This document shows positions 9,866 through 23,847 of a stretch of DNA of 64,000 nucleotides, in pieces (the stretch's first letter is position 1; each line of letters begins with the position of its first letter). The position numbers and the translations under genes were made by a program. The notes under the pieces are model-generated. The model saw only the letters and a program-made list of their open reading frames with translations, did no database searches and was not told the DNA's origin. The stretch is from positions 192,330,369 through 192,394,368 of the forward strand of contig CP136061.1 of the NCBI GenBank assembly GCA_032622095.1. Direction: 5' to 3'. Source of the stretch: Siphonodentalium dalli. Lineage: Eukaryota; Mollusca; Scaphopoda; Gadilida; Siphonodentaliidae.

Positions 9866-10991
9866 CACTGTGGAGGATCTATTCCTAGAAATGTGGTGCT
9901 CTCCCGAGCAATATTTACGTGCTTAGCGAGCAAATATTCTGGTGTTCTGTCACATTTTGCTCATTGTGCGACAGAGATGACATGCGTGGGTAATAAACAC
10001 GCATTTTAGTAATGTTTCAACGCAAATATTGGACGAATGTTTTCGGGATGGACGTGGCAAAGAAGGTGAGTAATATATGTTGTAATATTATTCCACTATA
10101 TTGGCATACTGCCCAGTAATATAAATAAATTCCTCGATATTTTGCGTTTTTTTGGGAAATTCATCACTTCAACGGCGTATTACCGACTTAATACTGAATA
10201 CTGGTTATTGTAACTTTGAACGCCTGTTCCTCAATACATTCCTGAAGTCAATGCAACATGAAAATATCATTAATAACATACCAAATCGAAGAAAACGACC
10301 ATAAAATAGGTCTACATGTGTATTCCGGTGGTTTACTGAGTCATTCCGGTGCTTTGTGAACTGAATAATCGTTATTCCGATTGGCCACAATTACAGTTAC
10401 ACAATAAAAATACGTTCGACAATCATTTCCTGAACAAGAATTGAGCGTTTGTTATCAGTTATATCCAATAGAACACATGGAAATAATTATAGATTACCTA
10501 GTTCATTCATATACTCCCCATTGCGTTTGCTACCCCTGAAATACGTGATTAAACGAACAAAGTATGCCTTTATGGACGTATATGCGACGCAAAATAACAT
10601 ATTAAGTTTATTACCCCCTAACCAACACATACTATTTAGTATTTATTCGCTTTTTTGCTTGTTATAGCACAATACATGATCCTGGGGAAAGCACTTAACT
10701 ATTGGGAGAGCACTGAGAACTCTGTAAAGTATCGGAATATAATTATAAAATGTCGATTTACGGGCATTCCTATGGGATTTCTTACATTTTCTCACATATC
10801 AATGTGAACATCAATATAAATAATCCATTGGTTAAAAGAAACCTGCGATATACTTACATAATCTGTAATTTTTCTTCACTTTTGTGCGGCGAAAATAAAA
10901 ATTCCCCAGTAAAGCACCGGAATCTCACGATAAAAATTGATAAAAAAAATTGGTAGAGCACCACATTTCTAGGAATAGATCCTCCACAGTG
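9866..10991. mobile_element. hAT-like non-autonomous element in unit 1
   Basis: 1126 bp bounded by inverted ends of about 36 bp starting CACTGTGGAGGATCTATTCC. Direct 8-bp duplications AGTCCAGG lie at 9858-9865 and 10992-10999. An 8-bp duplication with CA...TG ends fits hAT, though P and Merlin groups also duplicate about 8 bp. The interior has short inverted motifs (ATTCCGGTGCTTT at 10343-10355 against AAAGCACCGGAAT at 10911-10923) and no transposase frame. It carries an ATG-plus-splice-donor motif at 10048. Confidence 0.88.
10048..10071 (+). other. possible relic first exon with splice donor in the hAT-like element
   Basis: An ATG opens six codons (MDVAKK) that end AAGAAG directly before GTGAGT, a consensus donor (GT at 10066). 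A polypyrimidine tract with AG at 10666-10667 could act as acceptor, but the spliced frame stops after three codons. The motif is conserved in the other units. It may be a remnant of an autonomous parent, or chance. Confidence 0.3.
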
Positions 10992-10999
10992 AGTCCAGG

Positions 11000-11145
11000 G
11001 CAGGAATCTTTTTATTATGGATAATTATAAAAATTATATAATTATCTATAAAGATTACTGCCCCCTGTGGTCCGGGCAAATGCCACTCTTGATTATTATT
11101 AATTGGTGGTAATTGTTCAGTTAATAAGTTCAACTGGTCCTTTGT
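11000..11145. other. inter-element spacer of the unit
   Basis: About 150 bp between the hAT-like element and the next head. It has an AT-rich hairpin-forming stretch (ATAATTATAAAAATTATA) near 11022-11050, then CTGCCCCCTGTGGTCCGGGC. It has the same length in all units. Confidence 0.7.
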
Positions 11146-14078
11146 TAGCTCAACTTACTTTGTAAGTTTGAGCTATTTCCATGGTTTGTCGTCCGTGTGT
11201 GCGTGTGTCCGTCAACAATTTCCTTTGGCGCGGGCTACAGGTCACATACCTTTGGTCCGATGTTTATGAAGTTTGTCATGAATGTTGCCATTGACATGTA
11301 AATGGGAACGAGTCATTTTGGGGTCATTCGCCAAAAAAACATGGCCGCTGGCAGCCATCTTGGATTTCAAAATTCAATCCATTGGCGCAGGCTACAGGTC
11401 GTACTTTTCGTCTGATCATCATGAAATATGTCATAGATGTTAGTATTGACATGTAGATGGGAGCGAGTGATTTTGGGATCGTTCGGCCAAAATACATTGC
11501 TGCCAGCAGCCATCTTGGATTTAACTCTTTGTATGACTAAATCCTTGGGCATGGGCTACAGGTCGTAGCTTTGGTCAGAACTTCATGAAATTTGTCATGG
11601 ATGTTAACAATGACATGTCGATGTGAACGATTGATTTTGGGGTCATTCGGCAAAAAAACATGGCCGCCAGCAGCCATTTTGGATTTTACTCTTTGTATGA
11701 CTAAATCCTTTGGCACGGGCTACAGGTCGTACCTTTAGTCTGATCATCATGAAATTTGTCATGGCTATTGAAATTGGAATATAGATGGGAACGAGTCATT
11801 TTGGGGTCATTCGGACAAACAACATGGCCGCCAGTGGCCATCTTGGATTTCAAAATTCAATCCATTAGCACGGGCTACAGGTCGTACCTTTGGTCTGATC
11901 ATCATGAAATTTGTCATGAATGTTGACATTGTCATGTAGATGGGAACGAGTTATTTTGGGGTTATTCGGCAAAAAACATGGCCACCAGCCGCCATTTTGG
12001 ATTTAAAAATTCAATCCATTGGCGCGGGCTACAGGTCATACTGCTCGTCTGATCATCATGAAATTTGTCATGGATGTTAATATTGACATGTAGATGGGAA
12101 CGAGTCATATTGGGGTCATTCGGCCAAAAAAAATGGCCACCAGAAGCCATCTTGGATTTAACTCTTTGCATGACTAAATCCTTTGGCACGGCCTACAGGT
12201 TGTAGCTTTGGTCAGATCTTCATGAAATTTGTGACGGATGTTAACAATGACATGTAGATGGGAATTATTCATTTTGGAGTCATTTGGACAAAAAACATGG
12301 CTGCCAGCAGCCATCTTGGATTTTACTCTTTGCATGACTAAATCCTTTGACACAGGCTACAGGTCGTATCATTTGTCAGATCATCATGAAATTTGTACTG
12401 GATGTTAATAATGACATGTAAATGGGAACGAGTATTTTTGGGGTCATTTGGCAAAAAAACATGGCTGCCAGCGGCCATCTTAGATTTTACTCTTTGCATA
12501 ACTAGGCCTTTAAACTTTCCACATTCCTAATCACTCCATTGACTTTAACACATGAAATTATTCCCTTTCCAAGTTGAGCTACAGTGTCTTTGACACTTTC
12601 ATTTAATCTCTCTATTCATTGCTCATCACAAAAAAATTACCTTCTTTACAAAGTTGAGCTACAGTGTCATTGACACTTTCATATTGATAGCCCAATTTAA
12701 GGGGAAAGGATACCCACTTCTTTGGTTTAGAAAATAATAAAAATTTGCCGTCCATACAAATATTTATTATTGCCCACTCTCTTAACTGAGAGTCCAGGCA
12801 CTGTGGAGGATCTATTCCTAGAAATGTGGTGCTCTCCCGAGCAATATTTACGTGCTTAGCGAGCAAATATTCTGGTGTTCTGTCACATTTTGCTCATTGT
12901 GCGACAGAGATGACATGCGCGGGTAATAAACACGCATTTTAGTAATGTTTCAACGCAAATATTGGACGAATGTTTTCGGGATGGACGTGGCAAAGAAGGT
13001 GAGTAATATATGTTGTAATATTATTCCACTATATTGGCATACTGCCCAGTAATATAAATAAATTCCTCGATATTTTGCGTTTTTTTGGGAAATTCATCAC
13101 TTCAACGGCGTATTACCGACTTAATACTGAATACTGGTTATTGTAACTTTGAACGCCTGTTCCTCAATACATTCCTGAAGTCAATGCAACATGAAAATAT
13201 CATTAATAACATACCAAATCGAAGAAAACGACCATAAAATAGGTCTACATGTGTATTCCGGTGGTTTACTGAGTCATTCCGGTGCTTTGTGAACTGAATA
13301 ATCGTTATTCCGATTGGCCACAATTACAGTTACACAATAAAAATACGTTCGACAATCATTTCCTGAACAAGAATTGAGCGTTTGTTATCAGTTATATCCA
13401 ATAGAACACATGGAAATAATTATAGATTACCTAGTTCATTCATATACTCCCCATTGCGTTTGCTACCCCTGAAATACGTGATTAAACGAACAAAGTATGC
13501 CTTTATGGACGTATATGCGACGCAAAATAACATATTAAGTTTATTACCCCCTAACCAACACATACTATTTAGTATTTATTCGCTTTTTTGCTTGTTATAG
13601 CACAATACATGATCCTGGGGAAAGCACTTAACTATTGGGAGAGCACTGAGAACTCTGTAAAGTATCGGAATATAATTATAAAATGTCGATTTACGGGCAT
13701 TCCTATGGGATTTCTTACATTTTCTCACATATCAATGTGAACATCAATATAAATAATCCATTGGTTAAAAGAAACCTGCGATATACTTACATAATCTGTA
13801 ATTTTTCTTCACTTTTGTGCGGCGAAAATAAAAATTCCCCAGTAAAGCACCGGAATCTCACGATAAAAATTGATAAAAAAAATTGGTAGAGCACCACATT
13901 TCTAGGAATAGATCCTCCACAGTGAGTCCAGGGCAGGAATCTTTTTATTATGGATAATTATAAAAATTATATAATTATCTATAAAGATTACTGCCCCCTG
14001 TGGTCCGGGCAAATGCCACTCTTGATTATTATTAATTGGTGGTAATTGTTCAGTTAATAAGTTCAACTGGTCCTTTGT
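11146..14078 (+). repeat. satellite unit 2 (2933 bp, no MITE)
   Basis: Basic-length unit with eight cores. The MITE target is empty at 12241-12244. It carries the empty-class variants CCACCAGAAGCC and GGCACGGCCTACAGG upstream of the site, and AGTATTTTT downstream (12432). Confidence 0.92.
12799..13924. mobile_element. hAT-like element in unit 2
   Basis: Same ends and AGTCCAGG duplications as in unit 1; 1126 bp, nearly identical. Confidence 0.88.
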
Positions 14079-15173
14079 TAGCTCAACTTACTCTGTAAGT
14101 TTGAGCTATTTCCATGGTTTGTCGTCAGTGTGTGCGTGTGTCCGTCAACAATTTCCTTTGGCGCGGGCTACAGGTCACATACCTTTGGTCCGATGTTTAT
14201 GAAGTTTGTCATGAATGTTGCCATTGACATGTAAATGGGAACGAGTCATTTTGGGGTCATTCGCCAAAAAAACATGGCCGCTGGCAGCCATCTTGGATTT
14301 CAAAATTCAATCCATTGGCGCAGGCTACAGGTCGTACTTTTCGTCTGATCATCATGAAATATGTCATAGATGTTAGTATTGACATGTAGATGGGAGCGAG
14401 TGATTTTGGGATCGTTCGGCCAAAATACATGGCTGCCAGCAGCCATCTTGGATTTAACTCTTTGTATGACTAAATCCTTGGGCATGGGCTACAGGTCGTA
14501 GCTTTGGTCAGAACTTCATGAAATTTGTCATGGATGTTAACAATGACATGTCGATGGGAACGATTGATTTTGGGGTCATTCGGCAAACAAACATGGCCGC
14601 CAGCAGCCATTTTGGATTTTACTCTTTGTATGACTAAATCCTTTGGCACGGGCTACAGGTCGTACCTTTAGTCTGATCATCATGAAATTTGTCATGGCTA
14701 TTGAAATTGGAATATAGATGGGAACGAGTCATTTTGGGGTCATTCGGACAAACAACATGGCCGCCAGTGGCCATCTTGGATTTCAAAATTCAATCCATTA
14801 GCACGGGCTACAGGTCGTACCTTTGGTCTGATCATCATGAAATTTGTCATGAATGTTGACATTGTCATGTAGATGGGAACGAGTTATTTTGGGGTTATTC
14901 GGCAAAAAACATGGCCACCAGCCGCCATTTTGGATTTAAAAATTCAATCCATTGGCGCGGGCTACAGGTCATACTGCTCGTCTGATCATCATGAAATTTG
15001 TCATGGATGTTAATATTGACATGTAGATGGGAACGAGTCATATTGGGGTCATTCGGCCAAAAAAAATGGCCACCATGAGCCATCTTGGATTTAACACTTT
15101 GCATGACTAAATCCTTTGGCGCGGCCTGCAGGTTGTAGCTTTGGTCAGATCTTCATGAAATTTGTGACGGATG

Positions 15174-15662
15174 TTAAAGGTACTCAACCCGTAAAGAGGG
15201 TCCCCATATCAACAGATTCCAACAACAACAATCCGATCAGAGGGTCCTATATTACTATTTCTTTGGCTTTGGGGGTAAAAAATATTTGATTCGAGTCGAG
15301 GAACCCATCAAACAAAGCTCAAGAGTTATTAGATATTGATTTTTGAAAATTCTTATGTTCTCGAGATGAGTACCAATAACTGCCGTCAATTTGGTAACAT
15401 GTTCGAGATTTTACGCCAAAATTATATTCAAACAGACAAGGATGGATAACTCTATGATCAAGTGGGTAATAACAACGAATTTTTTACTGTCTTCTGGGCC
15501 AGAAACAATTCCCGATAATGAAAAATAATAGATTTCTAAAATCGATATCTAACAAATCTGAGCTTTGATGGGTGACTTCCTCGACTCGAATCAAATATTT
15601 TTGACCCCCGAAGCCATTGAAATAGTAATTGAGAGGAGTTTTATCGGGTTGAGTACCTTTAA
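15174..15662 (+). mobile_element. TTAA-target MITE, copy 2 (unit 3)
   Basis: Same TTAA and same length as copy 1. A private C-to-T change gives CATGTTCGAG near 15399. Confidence 0.92.
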
Positions 15663-16216
15663 CAATGACATGTAGATGGGAATTATTCATTTTGGAGTCA
15701 TTTGGACAAAAAACATGGCTGCCAGCAGCCATCTTGGATTTTACTCTTTGCATGACTAAATCCTTTGACACAGGCTACAGGTCGTATCATTTGTCAGATC
15801 ATCATGAAATTTGTACTGGATGTTAATAATGACATGTAAATGGGAACGAGTCTTTTTGGGGTCATTTGGCAAAAAAACATGGCTGCCAGCGGCCATCTTA
15901 GATTTTACTCTTTGCATAACTAGGCCTTTAAACTTTCCACATTCCTAATCACTCCATTGACTTTAACACATGAAATTATTCCCTTTCCAAGTTGAGCTAC
16001 AGTGTCATTGACACTTTCATTTAATCTCTCTATTCATTGCTCATCACAAAAAAATTACCTTCTTTACAAAGTTGAGCTACAGTGTCATTGACACTTTCAT
16101 ATTGATAGCCCAATTTAAGGGGAAAGGATACCCACTTCTTTGGTTTAGAAAATAATAAAAATTTGCCGTCCATACAAATATTTATTATTGCCCACTCTCT
16201 TAACTGAGAGTCCAGG

Positions 16217-17341
16217 CACTGTGGAGGATCTATTCCTAGAAATGTGGTGCTCTCCCGAGCAATATTTACGTGCTTAGCGAGCAAATATTCTGGTGTTCTG
16301 TCACATTTTGCTCATTGTGCGACAGAGATGACATGCGTGGGTAATAAACACGCATTTTAGTAATGTTTCAACGCAAATATTGGACGAATGTTTTCGGGAT
16401 GGACGTGGCAAAGAAGGTGAGTAATATATGTTGTAATATTATTCCACTATATTGGCATACTGCCCAGTAATATAAATCAATTCCTCGATATTTTGCGTTT
16501 TTTGGGAAATTCATCACTTCAACGGCGTATTACCGACTTAATACTGAATACTGGTTATTGTAACTTTGAACGCCTGTTCCTCAATACATTCCTGAAGTCA
16601 ATGCAACATGAAAATATCATTAATAACATACCAAATCGAAGAAAACGACCATAAAATAGGTCTACATGTGTATTCCGGTGGTTTACTGAGTCATTCCGGT
16701 GCTTTGTGAACTGAATAATCGTTATTCCGATTGGCCACAATTACAGTTACACAATAAAAATACGTTCGACAATCATTTCCTGAACAAGAATTGAGCGTTT
16801 GTTATCAGTTATATCCAATAGAACACATGGAAATAATTATAGATTACCTAGTTCATTCATATACTCCCCATTGCGTTTGCTACCCCTGAAATACGTGATT
16901 AAACGAACAAAGTATGCCTTTATGGACGTATATGCGACGCAAAATAACATATTAAGTTTATTACCCCCTAACCAACACATACTATTTAGTATTTATTCGC
17001 TTTTTTGCTTGTTATAGCACAATACATGATCCTGGGGAAAGCACTTAACTATTGGGAGAGCACTGAGAACTCTGTAAAGTATCGGAATATAATTATAAAA
17101 TGTCGATTTACGGGCATTCCTATGGGATTTCTTACATTTTCTCACATATCAATGTGAACATCAATATAAATAATCCATTGGTTAAAAGAAACCTGCGATA
17201 TACTTACATAATCTGTAATTTTTCTTCACTTTTGTGCGGCGAAAATAAAAATTCCCCAGTAAAGCACCGGAATCTCACGATAAAAATTGATAAAAAAAAT
17301 TGGTAGAGCACCACATTTCTAGGAATAGATCCTCCACAGTG
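16217..17341. mobile_element. hAT-like element in unit 3
   Basis: Ends and duplications intact; it is one base shorter because of T-run length near 16500. Confidence 0.88.
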
Positions 17342-18590
17342 AGTCCAGGGCAGGAATCTTTTTATTATGGATAATTATAAAAATTATATAATTATCTATA
17401 AAGATTACTGCCCCCTGTGGTCCGGGCAAATGCCACTCTTGATTATTATTAATTGGTGGTAATTGTTCAGTTAATAAGTTCAACTGGTCCTTTGTTAGCT
17501 CAACTTACTCTGTAAGTTTGAGCTATTTCCATGGTTTGTCGTCAGTGTGTGCGTGTGTCCGTCAACAATTTCCTTTGGCGCGGGCTACAGGTCACATACC
17601 TTTGGTCCGATGTTTATGAAGTTTGTCATGAATGTTGCCATTGACATGTAAATGGGAACGAGTCATTTTGGGGTCATTCGCCAAAAAAACATGGCCGCTG
17701 GCAGCCATCTTGGATTTCAAAATTCAATCCATTGGCGCAGGCTACAGGTCGTACTTTTCGTCTGATCATCATGAAATATGTCATAGATGTTAGTATTGAC
17801 ATGTAGATGGGAGCGAGTGATTTTGGGATCGTTCGGCCAAAATACATGGCTGCCAGCAGCCATCTTGGATTTAACTCTTTGTATGACTAAATCCTTGGGC
17901 ATGGGCTACAGGTCGTAGCTTTGGTCAGAACTTCATGAAATTTGTCATGGATGTTAACAATGACATGTCGATGGGAACGATTGATTTTGGGGTCATTCGG
18001 CAAAAAAACATGGCCGCCAGCAGCCATTTTGGATTTTACTCTTTGTATGACTAAATCCTTTGGCACGGGCTACAGGTCGTACCTTTAGTCTGATCATCAT
18101 GAAATTTGTCATGGCTATTGAAATTGGAATATAGATGGGAACGAGTCATTTTGGGGTCATTCGGACAAACAACATGGCCGCCAGTGGCCATCTTGGATTT
18201 CAAAATTCAATCCATTAGCACGGGCTACAGGTCGTACCTTTGGTCTGATCATCATGAAATTTGTCATGAATGTTGACATTGTCATGTAGATGGGAACGAG
18301 TTATTTTGGGGTTATTCGGCAAAAAACATGGCCACCAGCCGCCATTTTGGATTTAAAAATTCAATCCATTGGCGCGGGCTACAGGTCATACTGCTCGTCT
18401 GATCATCATGAAATTTGTCATGGATGTTAATATTGACATGTAGATGGGAACGAGTCATATTGGGGTCATTCGGCCAAAAAAAATGGCCACCATGAGCCAT
18501 CTTGGATTTAACACTTTGCATGACTAAATCCTTTGGCGCGGCCTGCAGGTTGTAGCTTTGGTCAGATCTTCATGAAATTTGTGACGGATG

Positions 18591-19079
18591 TTAAAGGTAC
18601 TCAACCCGTAAAGAGGGTCCCCATATCAACAGATTCCAACAACAACAATCCGATCAGAGGGTCCTATATTACTATTTCTTTGGCTTTGGGGGTAAAAAAT
18701 ATTTGATTCGAGTCGAGGAACCCATCAAACAAAGCTCAAGAGTTATTAGATATTGATTTTTGAAAATTCTTATGTTCTCGAGATGAGTACCAATAACTGC
18801 CGTCAATTTGGTAACATGCTCGAGATTTTACGCCAAAATTATATTCAAACAGACAAGGATGGATAACTCTATGATCAAGTGGGTAATAACAACGAATTTT
18901 TTACTGTCTTCTGGGCCAGAAACAATTCCCGATAATGAAAAATAATAGATTTCTAAAATCGATATCTAACAAATCTGAGCTTTGATGGGTGACTTCCTCG
19001 ACTCGAATCAAATATTTTTGACCCCCGAAGCCATTGAAATAGTAATTGAGAGGAGTTTTATCGGGTTGAGTACCTTTAA
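18591..19079 (+). mobile_element. TTAA-target MITE, copy 3 (unit 4)
   Basis: Complete, with both TTAA duplications. Confidence 0.92.
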
Positions 19080-19633
19080 CAATGACATGTAGATGGGAAT
19101 TATTCATTTTGGAGTCATTTGGACAAAAAACATGGCTGCCAGCAGCCATCTTGGATTTTACTCTTTGCATGACTAAATCCTTTGACACAGGCTACAGGTC
19201 GTATCATTTGTCAGATCATCATGAAATTTGTACTGGATGTTAATAATGACATGTAAATGGGAACGAGTCTTTTTGGGGTCATTTGGCAAAAAAACATGGC
19301 TGCCAGCGGCCATCTTAGATTTTACTCTTTGCATAACTAGGCCTTTAAACTTTCCACATTCCTAATCACTCCATTGACTTTAACACATGAAATTATTCCC
19401 TTTCCAAGTTGAGCTACAGTGTCATTGACACTTTCATTTAATCTCTCTATTCATTGCTCATCACAAAAAAATTACCTTCTTTACAAAGTTGAGCTACAGT
19501 GTCATTGACACTTTCATATTGATAGCCCAATTTAAGGGGAAAGGATACCCACTTCTTTGGTTTAGAAAATAATAAAAATTTGCCGTCCATACAAATATTT
19601 ATTATTGCCCACTCTCTTAACTGAGAGTCCAGG

Positions 19634-20759
19634 CACTGTGGAGGATCTATTCCTAGAAATGTGGTGCTCTCCCGAGCAATATTTACGTGCTTAGCGAGCA
19701 AATATTCTGGTGTTCTGTCACATTTTGCTCATTGTGCGACAGAGATGACATGCGTGGGTAATAAACACGCATTTTAGTAATGTTTCAACGCAAATATTGG
19801 ACGAATGTTTTCGGGATGGACGTGGCAAAGAAGGTGAGTAATATATGTTGTAATATTATTCCACTATATTGGCATACTGCCCAGTAATATAAATAAATTC
19901 CTCGATATTTTGCGTTTTTTTGGGAAATTCATCACTTCAACGGCGTATTACCGACTTAATACTGAATACTGGTTATTGTAACTTTGAACGCCTGTTCCTC
20001 AATACATTCCTGAAGTCAATGCAACATGAAAATATCATTAATAACATACCAAATCGAAGAAAACGACCATAAAATAGGTCTACATGTGTATTCCGGTGGT
20101 TTACTGAGTCATTCCGGTGCTTTGTGAACTGAATAATCGTTATTCCGATTGGCCACAATTACAGTTACACAATAAAAATACGTTCGACAATCATTTCCTG
20201 AACAAGAATTGAGCGTTTGTTATCAGTTATATCCAATAGAACACATGGAAATAATTATAGATTACCTAGTTCATTCATATACTCCCCATTGCGTTTGCTA
20301 CCCCTGAAATACGTGATTAAACGAACAAAGTATGCCTTTATGGACGTATATGCGACGCAAAATAACATATTAAGTTTATTACCCCCTAACCAACACATAC
20401 TATTTAGTATTTATTCGCTTTTTTGCTTGTTATAGCACAATACATGATCCTGGGGAAAGCACTTAACTATTGGGAGAGCACTGAGAACTCTGTAAAGTAT
20501 CGGAATATAATTATAAAATGTCGATTTACGGGCATTCCTATGGGATTTCTTACATTTTCTCACATATCAATGTGAACATCAATATAAATAATCCATTGGT
20601 TAAAAGAAACCTGCGATATACTTACATAATCTGTAATTTTTCTTCACTTTTGTGCGGCGAAAATAAAAATTCCCCAGTAAAGCACCGGAATCTCACGATA
20701 AAAATTGATAAAAAAAATTGGTAGAGCACCACATTTCTAGGAATAGATCCTCCACAGTG
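19634..20759. mobile_element. hAT-like element in unit 4
   Basis: Complete, with the 8-bp duplications. Confidence 0.88.
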
Positions 20760-20913
20760 AGTCCAGGGCAGGAATCTTTTTATTATGGATAATTATAAAA
20801 ATTATATAATTATCTATAAAGATTACTGCCCCCTGTGGTCCGGGCAAATGCCACTCTTGATTATTATTAATTGGTGGTAATTGTTCAGTTAATAAGTTCA
20901 ACTGGTCCTTTGT

Positions 20914-23847
20914 TAGCTCAACTTACTTTGTAAGTTTGAGCTATTTCCATGGTTTGTCGTCCGTGTGTGCGTGTGTCCGTCAACAATTTCCTTTGGCGCG
21001 GGCTACAGGTCACATACCTTTGGTCCGATGTTTATGAAGTTTGTCATGAATGTTGCCATTGACATGTAAATGGGAACGAGTCATTTTGGGGTCATTCGCC
21101 AAAAAAACATGGCCGCTGGCAGCCATCTTGGATTTCAAAATTCAATCCATTGGCGCAGGCTACAGGTCGTACTTTTCGTCTGATCATCATGAAATATGTC
21201 ATAGATGTTAGTATTGACATGTAGATGGGAGCGAGTGATTTTGGGATCGTTCGGCCAAAATACATGGCTGCCAGCAGCCATCTTGGATTTAACTCTTTGT
21301 ATGACTAAATCCTTGGGCATGGGCTACAGGTCGTAGCTTTGGTCAGAACTTCATGAAATTTGTCATGGATGTTAACAATGACATGTCGATGGGAACGATT
21401 GATTTTGGGGTCATTCGGCAAAAAAACATGGCCGCCAGCAGCCATTTTGGATTTTACTCTTTGTATGACTAAATCCTTTGGCACGGGCTACAGGTCGTAC
21501 CTTTAGTCTGATCATCATGAAATTTGTCATGGCTATTGAAATTGGAATATAGATGGGAACGAGTCATTTTGGGGTCATTCGGACAAACAACATGGCCGCC
21601 AATGGCCATCTTGGATTTCAAAATTCAATCCATTAGCACGGGCTACAGGTCGTACCTTTGGTCTGATCATCATGAAATTTGTCATGAATGTTGACATTGT
21701 CATGTAGATGGGAACGAGTTATTTTGGGGTTATTCGGCAAAAAACATGGCCACCAGCCGCCATTTTGGATTTAAAAATTCAATCCATTGGCGCGGGCTAC
21801 AGGTCATACTGCTCGTCTGATCATCATGAAATTTGTCATGGATGTTAATATTGACATGTAGATGGGAACGAGTCATATTGGGGTCATTCGGCCAAAAAAA
21901 ATGGCCACCAGAAGCCATCTTGGATTTAACTCTTTGCATGTCTAAATCCTTTGGCACGGCCTACAGGTTGTAGCTTTGGTCAGATCTTCATGAAATTTGT
22001 GACGGATGTTAACAATGACATGTAGATGGGAATTATTCATTTTGGAGTCATTTGGACAAAAAACATGGCTGCCAGCAGCCATCTTGGATTTTACTCTTTG
22101 CATGACTAAATCCTTTGACACAGGCTACAGGTCGTATCATTTGTCAGATCATCATGAAATTTGTACTGGATGTTAATAATGACATGTAAATGGGAACGAG
22201 TATTTTTGGGGTCATTTGGCAAAAAAACATGGCTGCCAGCGGCCATCTTAGATTTTACTCTTTGCATAACTAGGCCTTTAAACTTTCCACATTCCTAATC
22301 ACTCCATTGACTTTAACACATGAAATTATTCCCTTTCCAAGTAGAGCTACAGTGTCATTGACACTTTCATTTAATCTCTCTATTCATTGCTCATCACAAA
22401 AAAAATACCTTCTTTACAAAGTTGAGCTACAGTGTCATTGACACTTTCATATTGATAGCCCAATTTAAGGGGAAAGGATACCCACTTCTTTGGTTTAGAA
22501 AATAATAAAAATTTGCCGTCCATACAAATATTTATTATTGCCCACTCTCTTAACTGAGAGTCCAGGCACTGTGGAGGATCTATTCCTAGAAATGTGGTGC
22601 TCTCCCGAGCAATATTTACGTGCTTAGCGAGCAAATATTCTGGTGTTCTGTCACATTTTGCTCATTGTGCGACAGAGATGACATGCGCGGGTAATAAACA
22701 CGCATTTTAGTAATGTTTCAACGCAAATATTGGACGAATGTTTTCGGGATGGACGTGGCAAAGAAGGTGAGTAATATATGTTGTAATATTATTCCACTAT
22801 ATTGGCATACTGCCCAGTAATATAAATAAATTCCTCGATATTTTGCGTTTTTTTTGGGAAATTCATCACTTCAACGGCGTATTACCGACTTAATACTGAA
22901 TACTGGTTATTGTAACTTTGAACGCCTGTTCCTCAATACATTCCTGAAGTCAATGCAACATGAAAATATCATTAATAACATACCAAATCGAAGAAAACGA
23001 CCATAAAATAGGTCTACATGTGTATTCCGGTGGTTTACTGAGTCATTCCGGTGCTTTGTGAACTGAATAATCGTTATTCCGATTGGCCACAATTACAGTT
23101 ACACAATAAAAATACGTTCGACAATCATTTCCTGAACAAGAATTGAGCGTTTGTTATCAGTTATATCCAATAGAACACATGGAAATAATTATAGATTACC
23201 TAGTTCATTCATATACTCCCCATTGCGTTTGCTACCCCTGAAATACGTGATTAAACGAACAAAGTATGCCTTTATGGACGTATATGCGACGCAAAATAAC
23301 ATATTAAGTTTATTACCCCCTAACCAACACATACTATTTAGTATTTATTCGCTTTTTTGCTTGTTATAGCACAATACATGATCCTGGGGAAAGCACTTAA
23401 CTATTGGGAGAGCACTGAGAACTCTGTAAAGTATCGGAATATAATTATAAAATGTCGATTTACGGGCATTCCTATGGGATTTCTTACATTTTCTCACATA
23501 TCAATGTGAACATCAATATAAATAATCCATTGGTTAAAAGAAACCTGCGATATACTTACATAATCTGTAATTTTTCTTCACTTTTGTGCGGCGAAAATAA
23601 AAATTCCCCAGTAAAGCACCGGAATCTCACGATAAAAATTGATAAAAAAAATTGGTAGAGCACCACATTTCTAGGAATAGATCCTCCACAGTGAGTCCAG
23701 GGCAGGAATCTTTTTATTATGGATAATTATAAAAATTATATAATTATCTATAAAGATTACTGCCCCCTGTGGTCCGGGCAAATGCCACTCTTGATTATTA
23801 TTAATTGGTGGTAATTGTTCAGTTAATAAGTTCAACTGGTCCTTTGT
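20914..23847 (+). repeat. satellite unit 5 (2934 bp, no MITE)
   Basis: Empty TTAA at 22009-22012 with the empty-class flank variants and AGTATTTTT downstream, as in unit 2. Confidence 0.92.
22567..23693. mobile_element. hAT-like element in unit 5
   Basis: Complete; one extra T in the run near 22849. Confidence 0.88.

Larger units (their letters stand above)
7739..11145 (+). repeat. satellite unit 1 (MITE present, diverged left part)
   Basis: It has the head hairpin at 7739-7770, then eight core repeats (ATGGCC motif near 7940, 8096, 8248, 8405, 8559, 8716, 9363, 9530). A duplicated tail follows (palindrome AGTGTCATTGACACT at 9650-9664 and 9730-9744), then spacer and the hAT-like element. 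The first three cores differ clearly from those of later units; from about 8400 rightward the sequence is almost identical to them. This is the outer edge of the homogenised array. Confidence 0.85.
14079..17495 (+). repeat. satellite unit 3 (3417 bp, MITE present)
   Basis: The head has the linked variants TTACTCTGTAAG and GTCGTCAGTG. The MITE-class variants CCACCATGAGCC and GGCGCGGCCTGCAGG lie upstream of the insertion. Confidence 0.92.
17496..20913 (+). repeat. satellite unit 4 (3418 bp, MITE present)
   Basis: Shares the CTCTGTAAG/GTCAGTG head variants with unit 3, its left neighbour. Confidence 0.92.
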
